From Faecalibacterium sp. UBA7177 (GTDB lineage: Bacteria; Bacillota; Clostridia; Oscillospirales; Ruminococcaceae), in contig DKVN01000002.1 in the NCBI GenBank assembly GCA_002491225.1, positions 1-31,276 on the forward strand: 31,276 nucleotides of DNA, in the 5' to 3' direction. The notes below the pieces were generated by a model. That model did no database searches, was not told where the DNA came from, and saw only the letters and a program-made list of their open reading frames with translations. The position numbers and the translations under genes were made by a program. Shown here piece after piece: positions 7,737-15,480 of this stretch (positions within the stretch are counted from its first letter, which is position 1; each line of letters opens with the position of its first letter).

Positions 7737-7750
7737 CTGGAGGTGGTGCA

Positions 7751-8254
7751 ATGGACTGGCAGATCACCGCGGACCGGCCGGTCTACCTGCAGCTGATCGA
7801 ACAGCTCGAACTCGCCATCGCGGCGGGCGAGTATCCGGCGGGGGCGCGGCTGCCCGCCGTGCGGGAGCTGGCGGCCCAGGCGGCGGTGAACCCCAACACG
7901 ATGCAGCGCGCCCTGCAGGAGCTGGAGGCCCGCGGCCTGGTGGTGACCCAGCGCACCGCAGGCCGCTGCGTGACCGGCAGCGAGGCGGCGGTCACCGCGC
8001 TGCGCCGCCGGCTGGCCGAGGCCGAGGCGGCCCGCTTTTTGCAGCAGATGGGGCGTCTGGGCTGCACCCGCGCCGAGGCCCTGGCCTTTTTGCAGGCCGC
8101 GGAGGCCGCGGAGCCCGCAGAGACCGCCGGGGCCGAAAAGGCAGCCAAGACCGCCGCGGCCCCAAACGCAGCCGCAGCCGCCGCCGAGCCCGCCAAGACC
8201 GCCGCGGCCCCAAACGCCCCCGCAGCCCCCAAACCCAAACCCGGGCAGGCATAG
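7751..8254 (+). CDS. GntR-family (YtrA subfamily) regulator
   Basis: A 167-residue protein. Residues 1-75 form the YtrA-type winged helix-turn-helix (DRPVYLQLIEQLELAIAAG, LPAVRELAAQAAVNPNTMQRALQELEARGLV). A short helical tail (RRRLAEAEAARFLQQM) follows, typical of this small subfamily that lacks a large effector domain. The last roughly 50 residues are low complexity, rich in Ala, Pro and Lys, and include AAKTAAAPNA-type repeats. This tail is longer than usual for YtrA proteins (normally about 120-130 residues). The ribosome binding site is TGGAGGTGG. First gene of a three-gene operon with an ABC transporter, which YtrA proteins usually repress. Confidence 0.9.
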   Translation: MDWQITADRPVYLQLIEQLELAIAAGEYPAGARLPAVRELAAQAAVNPNTMQRALQELEARGLVVTQRTAGRCVTGSEAAVTALRRRLAEAEAARFLQQMGRLGCTRAEALAFLQAAEAAEPAETAGAEKAAKTAAAPNAAAAAAEPAKTAAAPNAPAAPKPKPGQA

Positions 8255-8278
8255 CCCCGCCCGAAAGGAGGAAAACCG

Positions 8279-8989
8279 ATGGCAAACGAACCCGTCATCC
8301 TGCAATGCCGGGCGCTGAGCAAGGCCTACGGGCCGAAACCGGCGCTCAAAAACTTCACCGCCGACTTTGCCGCCGGGCGGATCACCGGGCTGCTGGGCCC
8401 CAACGGCAGCGGTAAGACCACCCTGCTGAAATTGGCGGCGGGCCTGCTGACCCCCAGCGGCGGCAGCATCACGGTCTGCGGCCGGGCCCCCGGCCCCTGG
8501 ACCAAGGCCCGCACCGCCTACCTGCCCGACCGCCCCTGCCTGCCCGCCGGGCTCACGGTAGGGGACGCGATGGCCCTTTACCGGGATTTTTACCCCGATT
8601 TTGATTCCGACAAGGCCGCCGCCATGCTGGCCGACCTCAAGCTGCAGCCCGCCGACAAGGCGGACGCCCTGAGCAAGGGCGCCCACGAAAAGCTGCAGCT
8701 GGTGCTGACCATGAGCCGCCGCGCCAGCCTCTACCTGCTGGACGAGCCGCTGGGCGGGGTGGACCCGGCCGCGCGGGACTATATCCTTGATACCATCATC
8801 CGCAACTACAGCGAGGAGGCCGCCCTCGTCATCTCGACCCACCTGATCGGGGACATCGAAAAGGTGCTGGACGACCTGGTGATGATCCGGGAGGGGGAGG
8901 TCCTGCTCTTTGGCGCGGCCGAGGAATTGCGGGAGGAGCACGGCAAGAGCGTGGACGCACTGTTCCGGGAGGTGTTTCAATGTACCTGA
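8279..8989 (+). CDS. ABC transporter ATP-binding protein (YtrB-like)
   Basis: A 236-residue nucleotide-binding subunit. Walker A is GPNGSGKT (about residues 39-46). The signature is a degenerate LSKGAHEK in place of LSGGQ, Walker B is LYLLDEPLGGVDP, and the switch His is in ISTHLIGD. Signature loops of the form (Y/L)SKG are common in YtrB/EcsA-type exporters, so the protein is probably active. The start has GAAAGGAGG eight bases upstream. It overlaps the permease gene by ten bases, implying translational coupling. Substrate unknown; relatives respond to cell-wall stress or export peptides, which is only an analogy. Confidence 0.92.
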   Translation: MANEPVILQCRALSKAYGPKPALKNFTADFAAGRITGLLGPNGSGKTTLLKLAAGLLTPSGGSITVCGRAPGPWTKARTAYLPDRPCLPAGLTVGDAMALYRDFYPDFDSDKAAAMLADLKLQPADKADALSKGAHEKLQLVLTMSRRASLYLLDEPLGGVDPAARDYILDTIIRNYSEEAALVISTHLIGDIEKVLDDLVMIREGEVLLFGAAEELREEHGKSVDALFREVFQCT

Positions 8990-9849
8990 AGCTTCTGCGG
9001 CTGGAGGCAAAATTGACCAGCCGGATCTTTCTGCCCCTGATGGGGGCGGTGATGGCCCTGTCCGGGCTGGCGATGGCCGCGGTGCAGCTGGCGGGGCCGG
9101 ACGCCCTGATCATCACCGGCGGGCCGCTGGACACCGGATCCGCACCCCACAATCGCCTGGTGAGCACCCTCTGCGGGCTGCTGGCGCTGGGGGCTTTTCT
9201 CAGCATGGTGGGGCTGATGATCACCGCGGTGGTGGTGACCATCCAGCGCTTTTACAAAAACCTGCTGGGGGACGAGGGCTACCTGATGTTTGCCCTGCCC
9301 GCCACCCCGGCCCAGCACCTGGCCGCCAAGCTGACGGTCAGCGTCGGGTGGACCTTTGCCAGCCTGGTGCTGGTGCTGGCCCTGACGGCGGCGCTGGTGG
9401 GCTCGATCCCGGTCACCCTGCCGGACGGGCAGACCCCGCTGCGGCTGATGCTGAGCGCGCTGCACCAGGGCATCCCGGTGCCGCTGTGGCAGTGGTATGG
9501 GATCGGGGCGCTGACCTTTTGGGCGGGGGTCTGCAACAGCTACCTGATGCTGTACCTGAGCATGATCCTCGGGACGCGGCTCTCGGTGGGGCGCACCGGC
9601 AGCCGGGTGGGGCGCTGCGTGCTGATTTATGTGGCGCTGCAGATCCTGGTCTCGTCCCTCTCGGGGGCGGCGGCCAGCCTGACCGGCATCGCCGCCTTCG
9701 AGACCGGCTTTGACCCGCTGAGCAGCCTTACGGAGGCCAGCCTGTTCCTCACCGCCTCGGCCGGGGCGGTGCTGGTGCTGCTGATCGGGTGCCTTGTCTG
9801 GTTTTTCGTCTCCCGCTCTCTGCTCGAGCGGCGGCTGGACCTGGCCTGA
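8980..9849 (+). CDS. ABC transporter permease (YtrC/EcsB-like)
   Basis: A 289-residue membrane protein with about six predicted helices, for example LPLMGAVMALSGLAMAAVQLA, a stretch around FLSMVGLMITAVVVTIQRF, and a C-terminal helix ending in an Arg-rich tail (RSLLERRLDLA). The segment FYKNLLGDEGYLMFALP just after the second helix resembles the amphipathic motif of ABC-2 type permeases. It starts inside the end of the ATPase gene and presumably forms one exporter with it. Substrate cannot be assigned. Confidence 0.85.
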   Translation: MYLKLLRLEAKLTSRIFLPLMGAVMALSGLAMAAVQLAGPDALIITGGPLDTGSAPHNRLVSTLCGLLALGAFLSMVGLMITAVVVTIQRFYKNLLGDEGYLMFALPATPAQHLAAKLTVSVGWTFASLVLVLALTAALVGSIPVTLPDGQTPLRLMLSALHQGIPVPLWQWYGIGALTFWAGVCNSYLMLYLSMILGTRLSVGRTGSRVGRCVLIYVALQILVSSLSGAAASLTGIAAFETGFDPLSSLTEASLFLTASAGAVLVLLIGCLVWFFVSRSLLERRLDLA

Positions 9850-9860
9850 ATGTGATTGCG

Positions 9861-9901
9861 CGGGCCCCTCGGCAAAATGCCGAGGGGCCCGTGTTGTGTT
9901 T
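9861..9901. terminator. Bidirectional terminator between ABC operon and MATE gene
   Basis: A perfect 13-bp stem CGGGCCCCTCGGC (9861-9873) with its complement (9879-9891) around loop AAAAT, followed by GTGTTGTGTTT. It serves the converging ABC and MATE genes. Confidence 0.8.
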
Positions 9902-9911
9902 GTGCAACCTG

Positions 9912-11291
9912 CTATTTTTGCAGCCGCGCCATCCAGCCCCGGCGGCGGAAGATCAGCACGGTCAGCCCCAGGCGCACCAGCTCCTCCTGCGAGAGAATAC
10001 AGTAGACCCACACCACCGGCAGCCGCAGCCAAAGCCCGGCCCAGAGGCCGAGCGGGGCCCCCACCAGCCAGGTGCCGATGAGGTCGACCGCGAGGATGTA
10101 CCCGGTTTTGCCGCCGCTGCGCAGCACGCCCCCGCCCAGCACCATGTTGGCCACCTTGACCGGCGCTAACACCGCAAAGGCCAGCAGCAGCTGCCCGGCC
10201 ATCGCCTGCACCGCGGGCTCCACCCGGTAGAGCCCGGTATAGAGCCCCCGGCCCGCCGCCAGCAGCGCCGAGAGGGCCAGCGAACCGGCCATCCCGTACA
10301 GGGTCAGGCGTTTGGCCTCGCGGTAGGCCAGCTCCTGCTCGCCCGCGCCGAGGCGGCGGCCGATGAGGATGCCCGCCGCCTGCGAGATGCCGCTCAGCGC
10401 CCCGATGAAGAGCCCCTGCACCGGCCCGGTGATGGCCACCGCCGCGAGGCTGCCGGGGGCGAGGCGGCCGTAGATGAAGGTGTTGAGGCTTTGGCCGAGG
10501 CTCCACAAAAACTCGTTGAGCAGCACCGGCAGCAGCATGGCGAGATACCGCCGCCCCCCGCCCGGCCCGAGGGCCAGCGAAAACCGAAATCCCCGGCCCC
10601 GGCGCAGCCGGGCAAACAGCACCAGCAGCACCAGCAGCCCGGCCCACTGGGAGAGGACGCTGGCGATGGCCGCGCCGGTGGCCCCGAGGGCGGGCAGCCC
10701 CAGCCCCCCAAAGATGAGCAGCGCGTTGAGGCCGGTGTTGAGCGCCGCCGCGAAAAAGCCCGCCGCAAGCGGCCCATTGGGGCGGCCCATGCAGCGGATC
10801 ATCACCGCGAGGATGGCCGAGAGGCTGCTGGGCAGAAAGCCCCAGGCCGCACAGGAGAGATACGCCTGCCCCACCGCCCGCGCGGCGGGGTTGCCGGGCA
10901 GAAAGAGGCCCACGATCCGCCCCGGCACCAGCAGGCAGGGCAGGGCCCAGAGCAGCGCCAGCCCCCCGGCCAGCGCAAGGTTCACCGCGAGGCTGCGGTC
11001 GGCCATCTGCTCGCTGCGCATACCGAGGTACTGGGCGATCATGACCCCGGCGATGGTCGCCACCGCCCCGATCATGACCGTGAGGATGAAGACCGGCCGC
11101 CCCGCTGCCTCGACCGCCGCCACCGCCGTGCTGCCCAGCTGGCCGACCATGAGCTGATCGACCATGCCAAAGGAGGACTGCAGCATCGACTGCAGCCCCA
11201 CCGGCAGGGCGATCGCGAGGACGGTGCGCAGGAAGCCGGGGGCGGGCGGGTTGGCTGTTCCATGCTGTGGATCCCGCTGGTTTTTTTGCAT
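9912..11291 (-). CDS. MATE-family multidrug/cation efflux transporter (1)
   Basis: A 459-residue polytopic protein of the MATE family, exporting organic cations or metabolites in exchange for Na+ or H+. The family start is clear (FLRTVLAIALPVGLQSMLQ, SFGMVDQLMVGQLGS), with repeated paired-helix blocks and NTFIYGRLAPGSLAAVAITGP in the second half. Start chosen at 11291 (MQKNQRD), just after a purine-rich AAGGCGGG; upstream in-frame ATGs fall in a hairpin and lack a ribosome binding site. The leader holds twin LacI-like sites (11354-11389) and a terminator-like hairpin (11300-11346) that includes the ribosome binding site. It lies after kdgK and lacI on the same strand. It may export a toxic intermediate or a drug; no substrate can be inferred. 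Confidence 0.9.
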   Translation of the reverse strand: MQKNQRDPQHGTANPPAPGFLRTVLAIALPVGLQSMLQSSFGMVDQLMVGQLGSTAVAAVEAAGRPVFILTVMIGAVATIAGVMIAQYLGMRSEQMADRSLAVNLALAGGLALLWALPCLLVPGRIVGLFLPGNPAARAVGQAYLSCAAWGFLPSSLSAILAVMIRCMGRPNGPLAAGFFAAALNTGLNALLIFGGLGLPALGATGAAIASVLSQWAGLLVLLVLFARLRRGRGFRFSLALGPGGGRRYLAMLLPVLLNEFLWSLGQSLNTFIYGRLAPGSLAAVAITGPVQGLFIGALSGISQAAGILIGRRLGAGEQELAYREAKRLTLYGMAGSLALSALLAAGRGLYTGLYRVEPAVQAMAGQLLLAFAVLAPVKVANMVLGGGVLRSGGKTGYILAVDLIGTWLVGAPLGLWAGLWLRLPVVWVYCILSQEELVRLGLTVLIFRRRGWMARLQK

Positions 11292-11346
11292 TAAAAACAC
11301 CCGCCTTTCCCTTCCTGTATTCAGCATACAGGAGGAGGGAGGCGGG
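11292..11346 (-). promoter_or_regulatory. Terminator-like hairpin enclosing the MATE ribosome binding site
   Basis: On the minus strand, CCCGCCT (11346-11340) and CCTGTAT (11332-11326) pair with ATACAGG (11320-11314) and AGGCGGG (11306-11300). This gives a 21-position stem with four mismatches and a 5-base loop, followed by TGTTTTTA and then the start codon. The 3' arm contains the only candidate ribosome binding site. Confidence 0.65.
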
Positions 11347-11353
11347 CTCAATA

Positions 11354-11389
11354 GGTTAATCGTGTAACCTTGGCGTTAATCGCGTAACG
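11354..11389. promoter_or_regulatory. Tandem LacI-type operator sites
   Basis: Two 16-bp imperfect palindromes with a central CG, GGTTAATCGTGTAACC (11354-11369) and CGTTAATCGCGTAACG (11374-11389), exactly 20 bp apart (about two helical turns). On the minus strand both read GTTACnCGATTAAC. They sit at the end of lacI and upstream of the MATE gene. Confidence 0.7.
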
Positions 11390-12407
11390 TCTCCGCCGCG
11401 TCCGCCGCGGGGGCGGTGCTGTCGCGCACTACCAGCTCCACCGGCAGCAGGATCTCGCGGCAGAGGGTCGGCTCGGCGCGCATCTCGCGCAGCAGCTGGA
11501 CGGCGGCTTCGGCACGGCGGCGGCTGTCCTGCCGCACGGTGGTCAGGGCGGGCAGCAGCTGGCGGCAGAGCGGCTCGTCGTCAAACCCCACCACCGAGAG
11601 CTGCCCCGGCACCCGCACCCCGGCCTGCCGGGCCAGCTGCATCAGCTCGGCCGCGTAAACATCCGACACCGCAAAAACGGCGGTGTACCGGCTAAGCTCG
11701 GGCAGCTGCGTGCGGCAAAGCTCCAGCCGCGCGGCCTGCTGCATCGGCAGCAGCAGCTGATCCGCCGCCTCGCCCAGCCCCTCGCAGAGGCCCTCGTAGC
11801 GCGCAAGGTCCATGCAGGTCCAGTTGTCGGCGGCGCAGAGCACCCGGCGGTGGCCCAGGCTCCGCAGATACCGCCCCACCTGGCGGCCGCCGTCCCGGTC
11901 GTCGATGCGCAGGTTGCCGGTGCCCGGGCCGGCCTCGCCGTAGCCGTCATAGACCACAAACGGGATGCGGATGGCCGCCCGCAGCCGCTGGTAGTCGCTG
12001 GCGCAAAAGCCCAGCAGCACCATGCCGTCCATGTTCCACATCGAGGCGAACCGCGCCGCCTCCATGATCTCCCGGGCGGTCTTGACCATCATGAACCAGC
12101 CGCCCGCCTCGAGCGCCGCCGCAAGGTCGTTGAGGGAGGCGGCCACAAAGGGGTCGGCCAGCGGGCGGCCCTCGTACTTTTCGTGGTCGTTCACCACCAC
12201 CCCGATGATGCGGGAGTCGTTCTGGGCCAGCAGGATGGCGGCCATGTTGGGGATGTAGCCGCGCTCCTGCAAGGCCCGCTGCACCCGCTGCATCGTTTTG
12301 GGGGAGACCCGGTCGGTCTTGCCGTGGAGCACATGCGAGACGGTGGCCGTGCTGACCCCCATCTCCTCGGCGATGTCCCGGATGCGCACCTTACCTTCCG
12401 CCCACAT
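11376..12407 (-). CDS. LacI-family transcriptional regulator
   Basis: A 343-residue LacI/GalR-type repressor. The N-terminal helix-turn-helix and hinge are at residues 8-60 (IRDIAEEMGVSTATVSHVLHGK, VSPKTMQRVQRALQERGYIPN). A periplasmic-binding-protein-like sensor domain follows (IIGVVVNDH, FVVYDGYG, VLCAADNWTCMDLARYEGL, VSVVGFDDEPLCR). The start at 12407 has GGAGG five bases upstream. It lies 102 bp after the 2-keto-3-deoxygluconate kinase gene, probably in one transcript, so the effector may be a sugar acid. Its stop codon falls inside the second of two tandem operator-like palindromes, which are its most likely target, controlling the downstream MATE gene. Confidence 0.93.
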   Translation of the reverse strand: MWAEGKVRIRDIAEEMGVSTATVSHVLHGKTDRVSPKTMQRVQRALQERGYIPNMAAILLAQNDSRIIGVVVNDHEKYEGRPLADPFVAASLNDLAAALEAGGWFMMVKTAREIMEAARFASMWNMDGMVLLGFCASDYQRLRAAIRIPFVVYDGYGEAGPGTGNLRIDDRDGGRQVGRYLRSLGHRRVLCAADNWTCMDLARYEGLCEGLGEAADQLLLPMQQAARLELCRTQLPELSRYTAVFAVSDVYAAELMQLARQAGVRVPGQLSVVGFDDEPLCRQLLPALTTVRQDSRRRAEAAVQLLREMRAEPTLCREILLPVELVVRDSTAPAADAAETLRD

Positions 12408-12509
12408 CGCGCCCTCCGTTCCCGGCCGGGGCCGCGCCGCGCGCCGCCGGGCCGCACCCTGCCGCTCCGTGCGCCGTCACCGGCCGGCCGCACCGGCGCA
12501 CCGCCTGCC

Positions 12510-13529
12510 TCACCGGTTCATCTCGCTCTGCACCCCGGTGGCCTGATGGGCCGCGATGATCCGGCTCACCTCGGCAAAGTCCGAGCTGGGCAGGTCGCCC
12601 GGGATGGTATTTTTGAGGCTCGAGGCCGCGTTGCCAAACTCGAGCGCCTTCTGCGGGTCGCCGTACTGCAACAGGCCGAACAGCACCCCCGCCACATAGG
12701 CGTCCCCCGAGCCGATCCGGTCGACCACATCGATGTCGCGGTAGGGCTCCTCGGTGTAAAAGCGGCCGGTCTGGGCGTCGCAGAGGGTGCTGGTGAAGGT
12801 GTGCTTTTTGGGGCTCTGCACCGTGCGCTGGGTGGTAGCCACCACCCGCACCCCGTACTCGTCGCAGAAGCTCTTCATCATGGCGGGCAGCTCGCCGCTC
12901 TTGCGGAACATCCTCCGGCAGCTCTCCTCGCTGACAAAGAGCACGTCCACCAGCGGCAGCAGCTGCCGGATGGTCTCGCGGGCCTCATCCTCGCCCCAGA
13001 GGTTGGCGCGATAGTTGACGTCAAAGCTGATCGAGGCCCCGCCCGCCTTGAACCGGCGGATGACCTCAAGGGTCTCTCTGCGCAGGGCTGGACAGAGAGC
13101 CAGGGTGATGCCGCTGGTGTGGAACATCCGCGCGTCGGCGTAGATCTCCTCCGGGATCTCGTCGAGGGTCAGGCGGGTCATGCTGCTGCCGGCCCGGTCG
13201 TAGACGATGCTGGGCTTGCGGGGGTGCGCGCCGCTCTCGTAGTAATAAAGGCCGAGCCGCGCGCCGGGCTCGTGGTCGTAGACCAGGCAGTCGTCACTGA
13301 CCCCCAGAAAGCGGGTGCGGTTTTTGATGTAGGTGCCCATCTCGTTGGCGGGCAGCTTGCTGATGATGCCGGTGCGCAGCCCCAGCAGCGAGACCCCCGA
13401 GGCTACGTTCAGCTCGGCGCCGCCGGCCTTTTTTTCAAAGATGTCTCCCCGCACCAGCCGCTCGCCGCTGGGCGGCGAGAGCCGCAGCATGATCTCGCCC
13501 ATCGTGATCAGATCAAAGCTCTTTTTCAT
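12510..13529 (-). CDS. kdgK: 2-dehydro-3-deoxygluconokinase-like PfkB sugar kinase
   Basis: A 339-residue PfkB/ribokinase-family kinase. Seen: MGEIMLRLSPPSGERL, the substrate motif KKAGGAELNVASGVSLLG (residues 33-50), GARLGLYYYESGA and YDRAGSS, which are typical of 2-keto-3-deoxygluconate kinases, and the C-terminal ATP/catalytic signature DRIGSGDAYVAG (catalytic Asp near residue 277). It phosphorylates KDG to KDPG in uronate and pectin breakdown. No KDPG aldolase gene is nearby. Start at 13529, after GAGAGAGGAAACC. The frame continues far upstream, but that part is antisense to the second MATE gene. It precedes lacI on the same strand. Specificity is by motif resemblance; 5-dehydro-2-deoxygluconate or fructose kinase activity is less likely. 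Confidence 0.88.
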   Translation of the reverse strand: MKKSFDLITMGEIMLRLSPPSGERLVRGDIFEKKAGGAELNVASGVSLLGLRTGIISKLPANEMGTYIKNRTRFLGVSDDCLVYDHEPGARLGLYYYESGAHPRKPSIVYDRAGSSMTRLTLDEIPEEIYADARMFHTSGITLALCPALRRETLEVIRRFKAGGASISFDVNYRANLWGEDEARETIRQLLPLVDVLFVSEESCRRMFRKSGELPAMMKSFCDEYGVRVVATTQRTVQSPKKHTFTSTLCDAQTGRFYTEEPYRDIDVVDRIGSGDAYVAGVLFGLLQYGDPQKALEFGNAASSLKNTIPGDLPSSDFAEVSRIIAAHQATGVQSEMNR

Positions 13530-13625
13530 AAACGGTTTCCTCTCTCTTTTGCGCGCCGCCGGGGGGCAAGCCGCCGGGGCCTCTGCCGCCGGGGCGCGGG
13601 TTTCGCGGGTTGTGGTTCTGTGTTC

Positions 13626-13655
13626 AGTATACCAGCTATGCCGGGCCGGGGGCAA
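13626..13655 (-). promoter_or_regulatory. kdgK-lacI promoter
   Basis: On the minus strand: TTGCCC (13655-13650), 18-bp spacer, TATACT (13631-13626). The leader of about 90 bases contains two CCGCCGGGG-type inverted segments. I see no copy of the tandem LacI sites here. Confidence 0.55.
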
Positions 13656-13721
13656 GCGGTTTTGCGTGGGCAGGCAAAAAAAACGCGCAGGAGCGGCGCG
13701 GGTCGTCATCTGTTCAGGCCC

Positions 13722-13750
13722 TTGCAAACCGGCAAGCAGCGTGCTATACT
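13722..13750 (+). promoter_or_regulatory. Promoter of second MATE gene
   Basis: TTGCAA (13722-13727), 17-bp spacer, TATACT (13745-13750). It is divergent from the kdgK promoter, about 65 bp away. Confidence 0.65.
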
Positions 13751-13808
13751 GCCCCATGAACTGGATCTTTGTGTAAAACATAGAAGTTACGGGGTGGTTT
13801 TTGTGGAA

Positions 13809-15158
13809 ATGGCAGAAAAGAAGCCGGGCGAGCTCTTCTCCCATGCCGACCTGCGGCGGCTGATCCTGCCGCTGCTGATCGAGCAGGCACTGGCCGTGAC
13901 GGTGGGCATGGCCGACACCATGATGGTCTCCTGGGCGGGGGAGGCGGCGGTGTCCGGCGTCTCGCTGGTGGACATGCTGATCGTGCTGATCTTTCAGCTG
14001 TTTGCGGCGCTGGCCACCGGCGGCGCGGTGGTCACCAGCCAGTACCTCGGCGCAAAGCGGCAGGATAAGGCCTGCGACTCGGCCAGCCAGCTGCTGCTGC
14101 TGAGCGCGGTGTCCGGCCTCGGGGTCATGGCGGTGACATTGCTTGCGGCCCGGCCGCTCTTGCGGCTGCTGTTCGGCCAGATCGAGCCGGAGGTCATGGA
14201 CGCCTGCCTCATCTATCTGCGGATCGGGGCGCTGAGCTTCCCCTTTCTGGCGGTGTACAACGCGGGGGCGGCGCTCTTTCGCAGCATGGGCAACAGCCGG
14301 ATCAGCATGCGGATCAGCGTGGTGGTCAACCTGGTCAACATCGCGGGCAACGCCATCTGCATCTTCGGCTTCCACATGGGGGTGGCGGGTGTGGCCCTGC
14401 CCAGCCTCATCAGCCGGGCGCTGGGGGCAGTGCTGATCCTGCGGCCGCTCGGCGCGTCGGGCGGGCCGATCTCGGTGTCGCTGCACCGCGACATGCGGCT
14501 GGAGGGGCAGATGGTGCGGCGCATCCTGCACATCGGCATCCCCAGCGCCTTTGAGAACAGCCTCTTCCAGCTGGGGCGGGTGCTGCTGGTCTCGCTGATC
14601 GCCCAGTACGGCACGGTGCAGATCGCCGCCAACGCGGTGGCCAACAACCTGGACGGGATGGGGGTCATCCCGGGGCAGGCCTACGGGCTGGCGATGATCA
14701 CGGTGATCGGCCAGTGTGTCGGCGCAAAGGACAACGCCCAGGTGCGCCGCTACACCCGGCTGCTGATGGGCCAGGCCTACCTGATCGTGGGAGTGCTGAA
14801 CGCCTCGGTACTCCTGGCGCTGCCGCTGCTGCTGCAGCTGTACAGCCTCTCGGGCGAGACGCTGGCCCTGGCCACCCTGCTGGTGCAGATCCACGCGGGG
14901 TTCGCCATCCTGCTCTGGCCCGCCTCCTTTGTGCTGCCCAACGTGCTGCGCGCCGCCAACGACGTGCGGTTTACGATGATCGTGTCGGCGCTCTCGATGG
15001 CCGTCTGGCGGGTGGGGCTGAGCTATTTTCTCAGCGCCCGCTACGGCCTCGGGGCCACGGGTGTCTGGGCCGCGATGGTGGTGGACTGGGTCTGCCGGGT
15101 GATCTGCTTTGTCTGGCGGTACCTCTCGGGCCGGTGGCAGACGAAATATGTCGAGTGA
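13809..15158 (+). CDS. MATE-family efflux transporter (2)
   Basis: A 449-residue MATE transporter. The N-terminus is typical (LFSHADLRRLILPLLIEQALAVTVGMADTMMVSWAGE, then VSLVDMLIVLIFQ), with VVTSQYLGAKRQDKA in the first cytoplasmic loop and the pseudo-twofold repeat recurring at about residue 240 (RILHIGIPSAFENSLFQLGR). ATG at 13809 is used; GTG at 13803 is equally possible, since GGGGTGG lies at 13791-13797. A much longer frame upstream is antisense to kdgK and lacI and is not coding. It differs clearly from MATE transporter 1 and is of the DinF/NorM-like group common in clostridia. It is transcribed from its own promoter. Confidence 0.92.
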   Translation: MAEKKPGELFSHADLRRLILPLLIEQALAVTVGMADTMMVSWAGEAAVSGVSLVDMLIVLIFQLFAALATGGAVVTSQYLGAKRQDKACDSASQLLLLSAVSGLGVMAVTLLAARPLLRLLFGQIEPEVMDACLIYLRIGALSFPFLAVYNAGAALFRSMGNSRISMRISVVVNLVNIAGNAICIFGFHMGVAGVALPSLISRALGAVLILRPLGASGGPISVSLHRDMRLEGQMVRRILHIGIPSAFENSLFQLGRVLLVSLIAQYGTVQIAANAVANNLDGMGVIPGQAYGLAMITVIGQCVGAKDNAQVRRYTRLLMGQAYLIVGVLNASVLLALPLLLQLYSLSGETLALATLLVQIHAGFAILLWPASFVLPNVLRAANDVRFTMIVSALSMAVWRVGLSYFLSARYGLGATGVWAAMVVDWVCRVICFVWRYLSGRWQTKYVE

Positions 15159-15171
15159 GGCGGTGGGCCGC

Positions 15172-15236
15172 GCCGGGCCGGGGCCGGCAGTCCCCGCCAG
15201 GAGGCCCCGGGGCGCGGCATCCGGCCCCGGCCCGGC
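15172..15236 (+). terminator. GC-rich hairpin after MATE gene 2
   Basis: A perfect 16-bp inverted repeat (15172-15187 with 15221-15236) encloses a further GC-rich loop. It lacks a T run, so it may be a 3'-end stabilising structure rather than a standard intrinsic terminator. Confidence 0.4.
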
Positions 15237-15267
15237 CTTGCTCCGGCCCTGCCCCGCAAGAAAACAG

Positions 15268-15296
15268 TTGACAAACCCGCCCGAACGTGGTATTCT
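15268..15296 (+). promoter_or_regulatory. tRNA promoter
   Basis: TTGACA (15268-15273), 17-bp spacer, TATTCT (15291-15296): strong promoter expected for a stable RNA. A small GGCGC/GCGCC hairpin lies in the short leader before the tRNA. Confidence 0.85.
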
Positions 15297-15326
15297 ATAG
15301 TGGCGCCTTAAAGCAGCGCCAAAGAT

Positions 15327-15403
<77 letters not shown>

Positions 15404-15406
15404 TAC

Positions 15407-15448
15407 AAGGCACGCAGAACCTGCCGGTTTTGCGTGCCTTTTCTTTTT
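15407..15448 (+). terminator. tRNA terminator
   Basis: A perfect 10-bp stem AAGGCACGCA (15407-15416) with TGCGTGCCTT (15431-15440), followed by TTCTTTTT. Confidence 0.9.
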
Positions 15449-15480
15449 CCGTCGAATCCTTGTATCTGGAGGTGGCATCC

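Noticed and set aside
8279..8989. ABC ATPase considered inactive because its signature is LSKGAHEK
   Set aside because: Comparable (Y/L)SKG signatures are normal in this exporter family, and Walker A, Walker B and the switch His are intact.
11850..13800. Upstream extension of the second MATE gene to a 1102-residue protein
   Set aside because: The extension is antisense to kdgK and lacI, both with clear motifs. The MATE fold starts at 13809, after its own promoter.
13530..14894. Extension of kdgK to 794 residues
   Set aside because: This part is antisense to MATE gene 2 and low in recognisable structure; the kinase start at 13529 has a proper ribosome binding site.
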